The position numbers were made by a program, and so were the translations under genes. This document shows positions 8,606 through 17,385 of a DNA stretch of 59,758 nucleotides, in pieces. The stretch spans positions 1 through 59,758 of the forward strand of contig JAZSCN010000004.1 of NCBI GenBank assembly GCA_045602925.1. The letters are read 5' to 3'. The notes beneath the pieces are model-generated. The model ran no database searches, was not told the origin of the DNA, and saw only the letters and a list, made by a program, of their open reading frames with translations. The first letter of the stretch is position 1. Each line of letters opens with the position of its first letter. This DNA is from UBA7477 sp045602925 (lineage in GTDB: Bacteria > Bacillota > Clostridia > Oscillospirales > Ruminococcaceae).

Positions 8606-9782
8606 TGTTCTTTATATCCTCAATGAATTTTTCGATTCTAACCATAGCTTCCTTAAGATGCTTTAGTGAATAAGCGTAGGAAATACGGATGTATCCCTCT
8701 CCACTATCACCGAAAGCACTGCCCGGAACAGTTGCAACCTTTTTTTCATAAAGAAGTCGCTCGCAGAACTGTTCGCTTGTAAGACCTGTGGATTTTATGC
8801 AAGGGAATACATAGAACGCACCCTCAGGATTAAAGCAGGTAAGACCAAGACGGTTAAACTCGCTTACGAGAAAACGTCTTCTCTTGTCGTATTCAGAGGT
8901 CATCTTCTTTACATCACCATCGCAGGAATTGAGCGCCTCAACAGCAGCATTTTGGCTAACGTATGGACTGCACATAATAGCATATTGATGTATTTTTACA
9001 ATCTGTGATACAATCGGTGCAGGCGCTGCAACATAACCAAGTCGCCAACCGGTCATAGCATAAGCCTTAGAAAAACCGTTTACAAGAATAGTCCTCTCCT
9101 GCATACCTTCAAGCTGTGCAATAGAGAAGTGCTTTCTTCCGTAGGTGAGCTCAGAGTAAATTTCATCAGAAAGCACGATGATATTTGTACTCCTCAAAAG
9201 CTCTGCAATAGGCTCTAAATCCTCTTTTGTCATAATTGCACCGGTAGGGTTATTAGGGAATGGCAGTATAAGAAGTTTTGTCTTTTCTGTAATCTTTCCC
9301 TTGAGGTCATCAACGGTAAGCTTGAAGTTGTTTTCGATCCTTGTTGGAACAGGTACAGCTACACCACCGATAAGTTCAACAAGTGGAGCATAGCAAACAA
9401 AGCAAGGCTCAACCACAAGCACCTCATCGCCCGGGTCAATTAAGCTTCTTAGCGATATATCAATAGCTTCAGAACCGCCAACAGTGACAATTATTTCCTT
9501 GTCCTTGTTGTAAGAAAGCCCCTGCTTTTTCATAAGATTTTCCGAAATAGCAGTAAGAAGCTTGTCTAGACCTCTGTTAGGGCCGTATACAATCTGTCTT
9601 CTTTCAAGAGTCTCAATAGCAGCCTTTCTTATTGCCCAAGGAGTAGAAAAGTCAGGCTCACCAACGCCAAGACTGATAACATCCTTCATTTTACCGGCAA
9701 TATCAAAGAACTTTCTGATACCCGAGGGCTTCATATCCTTGACTCTTGACGACAGAATCTTATCGTAATCAATCACGGACAA
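8598..9782 (-). CDS. pyridoxal-phosphate aminotransferase, class I/II
   Basis: A 394-residue fold-type I aminotransferase. The PLP lysine lies in NGFSKAYAMTGWRLGY (about residue 235) and the N-terminal GVGEPDF and PNNPTGA motifs are intact. This PatA/AraT subgroup usually acts on aromatic or branched amino acids, but the exact substrate cannot be read from sequence. Its start overlaps the end of the Lrp regulator by 10 bases, a common pairing in clostridia in which the regulator controls the aminotransferase. Confidence 0.88.
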   Translation of the reverse strand: MSVIDYDKILSSRVKDMKPSGIRKFFDIAGKMKDVISLGVGEPDFSTPWAIRKAAIETLERRQIVYGPNRGLDKLLTAISENLMKKQGLSYNKDKEIIVTVGGSEAIDISLRSLIDPGDEVLVVEPCFVCYAPLVELIGGVAVPVPTRIENNFKLTVDDLKGKITEKTKLLILPFPNNPTGAIMTKEDLEPIAELLRSTNIIVLSDEIYSELTYGRKHFSIAQLEGMQERTILVNGFSKAYAMTGWRLGYVAAPAPIVSQIVKIHQYAIMCSPYVSQNAAVEALNSCDGDVKKMTSEYDKRRRFLVSEFNRLGLTCFNPEGAFYVFPCIKSTGLTSEQFCERLLYEKKVATVPGSAFGDSGEGYIRISYAYSLKHLKEAMVRIEKFIEDIKNNG

Positions 9783-10252
9783 ACCAAGCCCCTTTCGTCA
9801 TTTTCATCATCACACATAGCAAGACCATTGTCCTTGTATGTCTTGAGTACAAAGTGTGTTGCAGTCGATACAACACCATCAATCGTAGCCAAGTGCTTTG
9901 AAACAAAGCTTGAAATAACCATAAGATTTTCGCCGATAATGGTAATGCCAATGTCGAATGCGCCGGACATAAGTGTTACGCCCTTAACTTCATCAAACTG
10001 TGAAATAAATCTAGCAATATCATCAAAGCCTGTTCTTGCCTGAGGTGTAACCTTAAGCTCAATGTATGCAGTAACAAGGTTTGGGTTGATTGCAGTATAA
10101 TCTATGAGAGTGGAGTAACCTTTAATAACTCCGTCACTTTCAAGCTGTGCAATTTCGTCGGCGACCTCCTGCTCGGTCTTTCCAAGCATAACCGCAAGCT
10201 CAGCGTTACTTGTGCGTGCGTTCTTTTCAAGAAGTTCGAGTAGTTCGTTCAT
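9773..10252 (-). CDS. Lrp/AsnC family transcriptional regulator
   Basis: The 159-residue protein has an N-terminal winged helix-turn-helix (residues 1-50, LLELLEKNARTSNAELA...) and a C-terminal RAM/AsnC ligand domain (about 60-140). Lrp proteins sense amino acids and regulate their metabolism, consistent with the overlapping aminotransferase. GGAGG lies 8 bases before the start. A small inverted repeat (10281-10297, AAGCAG/CTGCTT) in the leader could be an operator or hairpin. Confidence 0.88.
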   Translation of the reverse strand: MNELLELLEKNARTSNAELAVMLGKTEQEVADEIAQLESDGVIKGYSTLIDYTAINPNLVTAYIELKVTPQARTGFDDIARFISQFDEVKGVTLMSGAFDIGITIIGENLMVISSFVSKHLATIDGVVSTATHFVLKTYKDNGLAMCDDENDERGLVCP

Positions 10253-10306
10253 AATAAAAGCCTCCGTAATAATAAAATTTCAAGCAGTTTTCCTGCTTAT
10301 CATATA

Positions 10307-10335
10307 ATTATACATTTTTGTGGTCTTAAAGTCAA
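10307..10335 (-). promoter_or_regulatory. promoter of the Lrp-aminotransferase-ispE operon
   Basis: Minus-strand TTGACT (plus 10330-10335), 17 bases, TATAAT (plus 10307-10312), about 55 bases before the Lrp start codon. Confidence 0.75.
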
Positions 10336-10377
10336 TATTTTACAGTAGCTTTTTTAAAGCACAGCTCAAAAATGTAC

Positions 10378-10406
10378 TTGCAAAAAGATAGGGAATTGTG
10401 TATAAT
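10378..10406 (+). promoter_or_regulatory. promoter of the lipoprotein gene
   Basis: TTGCAA (10378-10383), 17 bases, TATAAT (10401-10406). It is divergent from the Lrp promoter, with about 40 bases between the two -35 boxes. Confidence 0.65.
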
Positions 10407-10446
10407 ATATTTAGCTTTTGAAATTAGTGAAAGGAAGGTGCAGGAT

Positions 10447-11535
10447 ATGTTTCTAAAAAGAGCACTTACAGCCATGCTCTGCCTTAGCCTTACAGCAGCC
10501 ATACTTTCAGGCTGTGATAAGAATGATACCAGCTCAACTACGACTACCACAACAACGACATCAGTCGATGGTATAAGTCCGGTTGTAGAGCAGGAGTACG
10601 AGTATTCCTTCCCAAGCTTTTTGGAGAATAAGGACGCAATATCACTGTTCAGTAATCTCACATATTCCAGCTTTGACGCTAGAAGTGCCTCATCTCCGGT
10701 AACAGAACAGCCTTTTGAGAATGCCGAATGTGAGAACTCTTTCCTTAACGGAACTTATTATAGCTATAAGAGCGATAACAAGAGAGGCCTGCTTGATAGC
10801 GAGGGTAACGTTCTTTTGTCAGCTGGCTATAGCGATATAGTTATGATTAGACCTGATACATTTTTGCTTACTAACGAAGCAGGCGACGAGAAATATGCCT
10901 TCGTCGGTGAAAACGGCATCGTAACAACAGAAGAAGACGGAAAGAACAACTGGTTCACACTTGCCGAGCCACTCAAGATTTCTCAAACCTCTGATAACGA
11001 AGCCAGCACTGTTTCGTATTACTTGGAAGCAGCAAACGGCAAGGTAGTCTATGATAAGTATTGGGATGTCCTGGAGCCTGTAACACTTGATACAGCAGGC
11101 GTTGCATCATATAGTGCATATCTTGGCGATGCCCATTACTATATAGTCTTCGATAAGTATTATAATTACAAGATTTACGAAGGCTCTTATGCACTTGTCG
11201 AAGTTTTTGTCGATGGCAAGTTCGGCTCCTGCTATATTCTTAGTATCGAAGACCTAAATGAGATAAGCAGCATGATAGATAGCTTTGGTAACATCAGTGG
11301 TACAAAACCATCACCAACTTCAGAGGATATAGACTATGTGAAGTTCACCTTCGGCAATACTCCGGGTAATAAGTCTGCTATAACAATCTCTGCCGACGGC
11401 TTTGTCTATATAGAGGCAATCGGCTCTGAAGACGGTATCTATAAAAAATACTTTTCAATAGTTGATAAAATGTGCTTTTCTGATGTCATAAATTGGATAA
11501 ATTCAGAACTTTCTAAGGAATATACACATAAGTAA
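10447..11535 (+). CDS. secreted lipoprotein with WG-like repeat
   Basis: The 362-residue product begins with a lipoprotein signal (basic start, hydrophobic core, lipobox LSGC at residues 20-23), so it should be anchored to the outer face of the membrane. A Thr-rich linker follows, then a region resembling WG repeats (GLLDSEGNVLL...YSDI). No catalytic motif was recognised. The ATG at 10447 is chosen because the signal peptide begins there and GGAAGG precedes it; the in-frame upstream ATG overlaps the promoter. It is a single-gene unit, closed by the terminator at 11545. Confidence 0.7.
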   Translation: MFLKRALTAMLCLSLTAAILSGCDKNDTSSTTTTTTTTSVDGISPVVEQEYEYSFPSFLENKDAISLFSNLTYSSFDARSASSPVTEQPFENAECENSFLNGTYYSYKSDNKRGLLDSEGNVLLSAGYSDIVMIRPDTFLLTNEAGDEKYAFVGENGIVTTEEDGKNNWFTLAEPLKISQTSDNEASTVSYYLEAANGKVVYDKYWDVLEPVTLDTAGVASYSAYLGDAHYYIVFDKYYNYKIYEGSYALVEVFVDGKFGSCYILSIEDLNEISSMIDSFGNISGTKPSPTSEDIDYVKFTFGNTPGNKSAITISADGFVYIEAIGSEDGIYKKYFSIVDKMCFSDVINWINSELSKEYTHK

Positions 11536-11544
11536 AAACGTATG

Positions 11545-11580
11545 GCGACACCACAATAATCGTGGTGTCGCTATTTATTT
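11545..11580 (+). terminator. terminator after the lipoprotein gene
   Basis: GCGACACCAC (11545-11554) pairs perfectly with GTGGTGTCGC (11562-11571), followed by TATTTATTTTT. Confidence 0.85.
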
Positions 11581-11608
11581 TTAAGGCTTTTCTTATATGT
11601 AAAATAAC

Positions 11609-11636
11609 TTGACTTTCAGCGTATTTGTGATATAAT
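11609..11636 (+). promoter_or_regulatory. promoter of the tepA-ylzJ-uppP-ftsK run
   Basis: TTGACT (11609-11614), 16 bases, TATAAT (11631-11636), about 85 bases before the proposed tepA start. Confidence 0.6.
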
Positions 11637-11722
11637 ATAATATGTATAGCTTTGCGCAGATTTCGGTATATATACGCCACATTTTGATAACAATATCAGC
11701 AGAAGGATGGTGTGGCTATAGA

Positions 11723-12433
11723 ATGAAAATAAAATCCGAAAATGAAAACGCACAGCAGCAGGAGGGCATAGCAAATTCAGATATCGAAAGAATCGAAACT
11801 ATCGGTGAGGTTGTATCGCATAACTCTAAGCACCTTATACATTGCCTGACAATTATCGGGCAGGTCGAAGGACATTATATCCTCCCTCCGCAAAATAAGA
11901 CAACTAAATATGAGCATATTATTCCGGCACTTGTCGCAATCGAGCAGGATTTGTCTATCGAAGGACTCGTTATTATCCTGAATACCGTCGGTGGTGATGT
12001 CGAAGCAGGACTTGCAATTGCCGAGCTTGTTGCTAGTATGAAAACGCCTACGGTGTCGCTTGTCGTCGGTGGAGGACATTCAATCGGTGTTCCGCTGGCT
12101 GTCTGCGCTAAAAGGTCTTTTATCGTACCAACAGCAACAATGACTATCCACCCCGTCAGAATGAACGGCACAGTACTCGGCGTTCCGCAAACGCTTTCCT
12201 ACTTTGATAAAATGCAGGAGCGTATAGTCAGCTTTGTTACCGGCAACTCAAGCATTTCAGAAAAACGCTTTAAGGAGCTTATGATGCAAACGGGCGAGCT
12301 CGTTATGGATGTCGGCACTACAATCGATGGTGAGGCTGCCGTCAAGGAAGGGCTTATCGATGAGCTTGGTGGTCTTTCACAGGCGGTCGAGTGCTTGTAT
12401 AAGCTTATCGAGAACCAGCCAAAGGAGTATTGA
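11723..12433 (+). CDS. tepA: ClpP-family serine protease, TepA-like
   Basis: A 236-residue ClpP/crotonase-fold protease. The nucleophile serine sits in GGGHSIGV and the histidine in TIHPVRMNG, the spacing expected for ClpP-like enzymes. In Bacillus the relative TepA (YmfB) is encoded next to ylzJ and spoIIIE, exactly as here. The start is uncertain: ATG 11723 begins the conserved part but its AAGGA site is 14 bases away; a GTG four codons out of frame between them opens a tiny frame ending at this ATG. An in-frame ATG at 11642 would overlap the promoter. The next gene starts 1 base after its stop. Confidence 0.78.
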   Translation: MKIKSENENAQQQEGIANSDIERIETIGEVVSHNSKHLIHCLTIIGQVEGHYILPPQNKTTKYEHIIPALVAIEQDLSIEGLVIILNTVGGDVEAGLAIAELVASMKTPTVSLVVGGGHSIGVPLAVCAKRSFIVPTATMTIHPVRMNGTVLGVPQTLSYFDKMQERIVSFVTGNSSISEKRFKELMMQTGELVMDVGTTIDGEAAVKEGLIDELGGLSQAVECLYKLIENQPKEY

Positions 12434-12434
12434 T

Positions 12435-12560
12435 ATGCTTTATACCATAGTGTCACTTGAGGATATTTTTAATATCGAAAGCAATATACTTTATGAGAAG
12501 GATAGGGAATACGAAGGTTTCTTCTCAACTAATCCCTACGACTTTCTCAAAATAACATAA
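12435..12560 (+). CDS. ylzJ: YlzJ-like small protein
   Basis: A 41-residue protein (MLYTIVSLEDIF...NPYDFLKIT) matching the short YlzJ-like family in its start and position between tepA and spoIIIE/ftsK. AAGGAG in the tepA end (12422-12427) lies 7 bases upstream of its ATG, so the two are translationally coupled. It has no known function. The call rests on gene order and on the MLYTIVPLE-like N-terminus. Confidence 0.65.
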   Translation: MLYTIVSLEDIFNIESNILYEKDREYEGFFSTNPYDFLKIT

Positions 12561-12596
12561 AGGAGGTTTGTCCGATTGACTCGGACGACTACATAA
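12561..12596 (+). promoter_or_regulatory. unusual translation start region of uppP
   Basis: The strong ribosome site AGGAGG (12561-12566) is 29 bases before the uppP ATG. Between them lie a hairpin (GTCCGA 12570-12575 with TCGGAC 12581-12586) and a six-codon frame opening with TTG at 12576, 9 bases after the ribosome site, whose TAA stop overlaps the uppP ATG (TAATG). An in-frame ATT at 12575 is also well spaced. Initiation may thus be by coupling from the mini-frame, by ATT, or after hairpin folding brings the site closer. Confidence 0.45.
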
Positions 12597-13465
12597 TGGG
12601 TATTTTAAGTACAATTTTTCAAGCAATAATTCAAGGTATAACGGAATTTCTCCCCGTTTCAAGCTCGGGACATCTCTCACTTTATCAGCATTTTACAGGT
12701 GAAAGTGGTGAAGGAGGACTGTTACTTTCTGTCTTTCTGCATCTGGGTACTCTGCTTGCCGTTTTCATCGCATTCAGAGATACAATCTGGGCACTCATCA
12801 AGGAATTCGGCAGATTATGTAAGGATATCGTAAAGGGTAAGTTCAAGTGGAGCGAAATGAACGGCGAGAGAAGACTTATATTTATGCTCGTTATTTCTAC
12901 AGCAATGCTCATTCCGTTTTTCTTCTTCAAGGACTTCTTTACAGGAATAAGCGAGGATTCCAGCATTTTAGCCGAAGGCTTCTGCTTTTTGTATACTGCC
13001 ATTATTCTGTTTATGGCTGATAGATTTTCAAACGGAAAGAAGGTTCCTAAAGATGTTACCGTCAAGGACGCAGTTGTAGTCGGCGCATTCCAGGGCGTAG
13101 CACTCCTCCCAGGCGTTTCTCGTTCAGGTTCAACAATTTCATCCGGACTTCTTCGTGGTTTTTCAAGAGATACAGCAGTAAGGTATTCCTTCATACTCGG
13201 TATTCCTGCAATTTTAGGTGGAAGCCTCAGCGAAGCAGTAGATGCCGCTAAGGGCAATGTGGAATTCTATCCGGTAGAGTTCGTGATAGGCTTCTTTGTT
13301 GCTATGATAGTCGGACTTCTTTCTATCAAGATGGTTTCATGGCTCCTAAAGAGCGATAGATTTAAGATTTTTTCAATCTATACATTCATTCTCGGTATAC
13401 TCGTAATCGGCGTTTCAATCTATGAGATTGTAACCGGTGATGTTATTTCAATAAACGTTAGATAA
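12596..13465 (+). CDS. uppP: undecaprenyl-diphosphate phosphatase
   Basis: A 289-residue polytopic membrane enzyme (BacA/UppP) that removes a phosphate from undecaprenyl pyrophosphate to recycle the lipid carrier for cell wall synthesis and confers bacitracin tolerance. Both family signatures are present: PVSSSGHLSL near residue 22 and LPGVSRSGST near residue 165, together with about eight hydrophobic helices. It sits between ylzJ and ftsK, an insertion relative to the Bacillus gene order. See the separate entry for its odd start region. Confidence 0.93.
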   Translation: MGILSTIFQAIIQGITEFLPVSSSGHLSLYQHFTGESGEGGLLLSVFLHLGTLLAVFIAFRDTIWALIKEFGRLCKDIVKGKFKWSEMNGERRLIFMLVISTAMLIPFFFFKDFFTGISEDSSILAEGFCFLYTAIILFMADRFSNGKKVPKDVTVKDAVVVGAFQGVALLPGVSRSGSTISSGLLRGFSRDTAVRYSFILGIPAILGGSLSEAVDAAKGNVEFYPVEFVIGFFVAMIVGLLSIKMVSWLLKSDRFKIFSIYTFILGILVIGVSIYEIVTGDVISINVR

Positions 13466-13498
13466 TCAGTAAAAAATAAAAGAAAGGACGGCAAGACT

Positions 13499-16078
13499 AT
13501 GGCGCAGCAGAAAAAATCAACTGCAGCAAAAAAGAATAATACATCGTCGTCTGCAAGGACAAAGAAAACAACAACTCAACAAACAAAAGTAACCTCCGGC
13601 GCAGAAAAGAGAAGAACCTTCTCTATAATTCTTTTCTTCTATGGCGTGTTTATGCTGTTTGTTACATTTATTGAGGGCGCAGGGCTCTGGAAGTCACTGT
13701 ATGACCTTCATAGAGGTCTGTTTGGACTTTCAGCATTTTTGTACGCTCCGCTCGTGATGTACATAGCAGTTATGATTGCATCAGATAAGTCGCAAAACGC
13801 AGTTGTTACAAAGCTTTTGCAAGGAATTCTTCTAATACTGCTTTTCTCAGGACTTGCACAAATTCTAGTCGCAGGTGAAGTTGAAGGAAAAACCGCACTT
13901 CTTAAAATCAAAGGTCTCTATAAGAGCGGCGTAAACCTCGATGGAGGCGGACTTTTAAGTGCAATATTCGGTTGGTCGTTGCTTGCCGCATTTAAGAAAG
14001 TAGGAGCAACTATCGTAATTATCCTGCTTACAATTATCTTCTTTTTACTTCTCTCAAATCTTACACTTGTCGATGTGTTTAATTTCATAACAAAGCCGTT
14101 TAAGAAGGCTGGCTCTGCTGTCAAGAGCGCTATTGACGAGGATAGAAATGAAAGAAGCCTGCAGCAAGAGATTAAAGCAGAAAAGGAACAAAAGTCTCAG
14201 AAGGAAAATAATGAAAAGAGAGTCGATATCGCTAAGTACTATGTAGAAGACGAAGGCGACGATAACGGCTACGAAAGCTTTGCAACAATTGATGAGCTCG
14301 AGCATAGCGAAGAGCTTGACATAATTTTACCACCAAGACCGTTCGGGCCTAAGCCTAAGAAGAAATCCTATTTTGACGAGATGGATAACTTCGAAAAGCT
14401 TAATGAGCCTTCTAAGGAGCAAAAGAAAAAAGCCCAGAAGGCTAGCCAGATTGAATTAGAAGCTAAGCAGATGCAAGAGCTTATTGAACGCTCAACAGAG
14501 GATTTCCAGCCGGCAGATATTTCTGAGCTGATTGATGATACTACTGATGAAGAACTATTTATCGAGAATGATGGTCAGTCATCACTCATTGATAAGGAAA
14601 AAGTCAAGAAGGAAAAGAAGCTCCCACCGGTTACACTTTTAACCCCAACAAGCAATAAGTCGAGTGCCAAGGCAGGCGAGAACGAAAGTCAGCAGAAGGC
14701 TGTTACTCTCGTCGATACATTAAAGAGCTTTGGCGTGCAAACAAGAGTTATCGGTATACATAGAGGTCCGTCAGTTACAAGATTTGAGCTCCAGCCTGCA
14801 GCAGGTGTCAAGGTTAGTAAGATTACAGGACTTGCCGACGATATCGCACTCAACCTGGCAGCTCAGGGCGTAAGAATTGAAGCCCCTATCCCGGGTAAGG
14901 CAGCTGTCGGTATCGAGCTTGCTAACTCAAACAGAGATAAGGTTTCTATCAGAGAGCTTATCGATAGCGACGAGTTCAGAGATGCTAAGGGTAAGCTTAA
15001 TTTTGTCGTTGGTAAGAATATCGAGGGTGGAATTGTCGTTGGCGATATTTCAAAAATGCCACACGTTCTTATCGCCGGTACAACAGGCTCCGGTAAGTCT
15101 GTCTTCACGAACTCAATTATTATGAATATTCTGTATAGAGCAACTTCAGACGAGGTTAAGCTCTTGCTTATAGACCCTAAGCAGGTTGAATTCCCAATAT
15201 ATAACGGCATACCACACCTTATCTCACCGGTAATTACCGAGCCTAGAAAGGCTGCCGGTGCGCTCGGTTGGGCTGTTACTGAAATGCTCAGAAGATATAA
15301 GCTTTTTGCAGATAATTCTGTAAGAGACTTAATCGACTACAACGAACAAGCACAGGAGCAGGGCTACGACGTATTACCACAAATCGTTATCGTAATCGAC
15401 GAGCTTGCCGATCTTATGATGGCAGCTTCTAAAGAAGTTGAAGATTCAATATGCCGTCTTGCTCAGCTTGCCCGTGCCGCAGGTATGCACCTTATTATCG
15501 CTACTCAGTCACCTAGAGTCGACGTTGTTACAGGTCTTATTAAGGCCAACTTCCCGTCAAGAGTCGCTCTTAAGGTTTCTAATAATACCGATTCGAGAAT
15601 TATTCTCGACGAAGGTGGCGCTGAAAAGCTCCTCGGTAATGGCGACCTTCTCTACAAACCAGTTGGACTCGGTAAGCCAATGCGTATCCAAGGAAGCTAT
15701 GTCTCAACTGCCGAAATCAGAGCAGTAGTAAAGTTCTTGAAGGATAACGAAAGTGCAGAGTACGACGATGAGGTATTAGAGGGTATCGAAAAGAATATCC
15801 CTGTTCCTAAGGGTGAAAAGCCACAGGGTGCAGATATCGATACAGGTGCACCAAAGTCGGACGATATGTTCGAAGAAGCTATGCGAATTGTCGTTGAAAC
15901 CAAAACTGCTTCAACATCATTCCTGCAAAGAAAGCTCTCGCTCGGTTATGCAAGAGCCGCCAGAATTATGGATGACCTTGAAAACGCAGGCGTAGTTGGT
16001 CCGGCAGTCGGTGCAAAGCCAAGACAGGTGCTTATGACAAGAGAGCAGTGGCTCGAAAGAGATGCGACAAGAGAGTAA
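13499..16078 (+). CDS. ftsK: DNA translocase FtsK/SpoIIIE
   Basis: The 859-residue protein has a lysine-rich N-terminus, four membrane helices (about 40-200), a long charged linker with coiled-coil character (about 215-390) and the hexameric motor with Walker A GTTGSGKS (about 530) and Walker B IVIVIDELADL (about 630). The C-terminal winged-helix gamma domain (about 790-855) reads polar DNA sequences. It pumps chromosomal DNA through the division or sporulation septum. Next to tepA/ylzJ and in a spore former, the SpoIIIE role is likely. GAAAGGACGG precedes the start. Confidence 0.93.
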   Translation: MAQQKKSTAAKKNNTSSSARTKKTTTQQTKVTSGAEKRRTFSIILFFYGVFMLFVTFIEGAGLWKSLYDLHRGLFGLSAFLYAPLVMYIAVMIASDKSQNAVVTKLLQGILLILLFSGLAQILVAGEVEGKTALLKIKGLYKSGVNLDGGGLLSAIFGWSLLAAFKKVGATIVIILLTIIFFLLLSNLTLVDVFNFITKPFKKAGSAVKSAIDEDRNERSLQQEIKAEKEQKSQKENNEKRVDIAKYYVEDEGDDNGYESFATIDELEHSEELDIILPPRPFGPKPKKKSYFDEMDNFEKLNEPSKEQKKKAQKASQIELEAKQMQELIERSTEDFQPADISELIDDTTDEELFIENDGQSSLIDKEKVKKEKKLPPVTLLTPTSNKSSAKAGENESQQKAVTLVDTLKSFGVQTRVIGIHRGPSVTRFELQPAAGVKVSKITGLADDIALNLAAQGVRIEAPIPGKAAVGIELANSNRDKVSIRELIDSDEFRDAKGKLNFVVGKNIEGGIVVGDISKMPHVLIAGTTGSGKSVFTNSIIMNILYRATSDEVKLLLIDPKQVEFPIYNGIPHLISPVITEPRKAAGALGWAVTEMLRRYKLFADNSVRDLIDYNEQAQEQGYDVLPQIVIVIDELADLMMAASKEVEDSICRLAQLARAAGMHLIIATQSPRVDVVTGLIKANFPSRVALKVSNNTDSRIILDEGGAEKLLGNGDLLYKPVGLGKPMRIQGSYVSTAEIRAVVKFLKDNESAEYDDEVLEGIEKNIPVPKGEKPQGADIDTGAPKSDDMFEEAMRIVVETKTASTSFLQRKLSLGYARAARIMDDLENAGVVGPAVGAKPRQVLMTREQWLERDATRE

Positions 16079-16090
16079 TGAGGTTATAAA

Positions 16091-17098
16091 ATGTCAGGCA
16101 GAAAAAGTTATAACACTAATACAAGAAGAAATTCATACCAAAAATCAACTAAGCAGGTAGCTTCTGCTGTAAAGAAGCTGCCCGATAAGCAAAAGAAAAT
16201 AGTACTTTTTGCAATAATCGGTGTAGTGGTTCTTGTCTTGCTGTATAAGCTTCTTACAGCTACAGGAGTTATCGACGAGCATGCCTTGAAGGTTAAGCTC
16301 GGCCTTGCCGATAAGCCTGCAACTAATGCCGAAACAAGCGTGCATTTTGTCGACGTAGGACAAGGCGATTGCGAGCTTATTATCTCTAATGGTGAGGCAG
16401 TGCTTATAGATGCAGGTGAACTTGAATATGGTAATGCTGTCGTTCAGTATCTTGAAGCACAGGGTGTCAAAGAACTCAAGTACGTTATAGTTTCTCATCA
16501 GCATACAGACCATATGGGCGGTATGAATAAGGTCCTCGAAAGATTTGAGGTAGGTGAGCTTATTATGCCACCTATCCCTGATAGCCTGTTCCCGACAAAC
16601 TCAACCTATGACAAGTTTCTCGATATACTCGATAAAGAAAATGTTAATGTAACAGAAGCTGAAAACTGTACACTAAAAGTAGGCGATGTTGAGCTTAAGC
16701 TCTATGTCCAGGACGTAAACTCAAACTATGAGGACCTTAATGACTTTTCAATAGCGGTCAAGGCAGTCCATGGCGATAACTCATTTGTCTTCGCAGGAGA
16801 TTTAGGTTTTGACGGCGAGGATAAGCTAGCTAAAAGTGGCTATGACCTATCAGCTAAGGTTATGAAGGTTAATCACCACGGTTCAGGTGGCTCTAATGGA
16901 TATAATTTCCTTGAAGCCGTAAGCCCTGATTATGCCATAATCCCGGTCGGCAAGAATAATGACTACGGTCATCCTAAGGAAGCCGCAATCAAGCGTATTA
17001 ACAAGTATTGCGATAAGCTTTACAGAACTGATATAAATGGCAATATAGTCTTTGAATCCGACGGCGAAGGACTTAGCGTAATTCTCGAAAAAGAATAG
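16091..17098 (+). CDS. membrane-anchored ComEC-like metallo-beta-lactamase-fold hydrolase
   Basis: A 335-residue protein with one N-terminal membrane helix (about 35-58) and an extracellular metallo-beta-lactamase domain: FVDVGQGDCELI, metal motif HQHTDHMGG (about 137), and KVNHHGSGGS near 260. It resembles the C-terminal nuclease-like domain of the competence protein ComEC, but lacks the ComEC channel. It begins 12 bases after ftsK with GAGG upstream and is followed 11 bases later by a DUF3006 gene, a pairing seen widely in clostridia. Substrate unknown; an extracellular nuclease is plausible. Confidence 0.82.
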   Translation: MSGRKSYNTNTRRNSYQKSTKQVASAVKKLPDKQKKIVLFAIIGVVVLVLLYKLLTATGVIDEHALKVKLGLADKPATNAETSVHFVDVGQGDCELIISNGEAVLIDAGELEYGNAVVQYLEAQGVKELKYVIVSHQHTDHMGGMNKVLERFEVGELIMPPIPDSLFPTNSTYDKFLDILDKENVNVTEAENCTLKVGDVELKLYVQDVNSNYEDLNDFSIAVKAVHGDNSFVFAGDLGFDGEDKLAKSGYDLSAKVMKVNHHGSGGSNGYNFLEAVSPDYAIIPVGKNNDYGHPKEAAIKRINKYCDKLYRTDINGNIVFESDGEGLSVILEKE

Positions 17099-17109
17099 AG
17101 GAATATAAT

Positions 17110-17346
17110 ATGAAAACCTATTCGGTAAGTGAAATATCCGATGAAAAGGTAACATGCGTTGCCGAGGATAGTAGCCGTCTCGTTCTTCCTAAAGCTTCTC
17201 TGCCAAGAACTATCAGAGAAGGGGATATACTTAGATTTGAGGACGACGAAGCCAGCGTTGACGCAAAGGCTACTCAGGATAAAAGAGCACAGATGATAGC
17301 AAAGCAAAAGGCATTGCTTAGAAAAAATAAAAGACGAACAAAATAA
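17110..17346 (+). CDS. DUF3006 family small protein
   Basis: The 78-residue product has a compact beta-rich N-terminal half (..VTCVAEDSSRLVLPKASLP..EGDILRF..) and a highly basic C-terminal tail (KNKRRTK). This matches DUF3006, commonly encoded beside ComEC-like hydrolases, as it is here (11-base gap). No signal peptide or membrane segment is seen. It could modulate the neighbouring hydrolase, but that is inference from gene pairing only. Confidence 0.72.
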   Translation: MKTYSVSEISDEKVTCVAEDSSRLVLPKASLPRTIREGDILRFEDDEASVDAKATQDKRAQMIAKQKALLRKNKRRTK

Positions 17347-17385
17347 TTGCTTGTGTTATAATAAAGCAATCGGAGATGATGTTAA

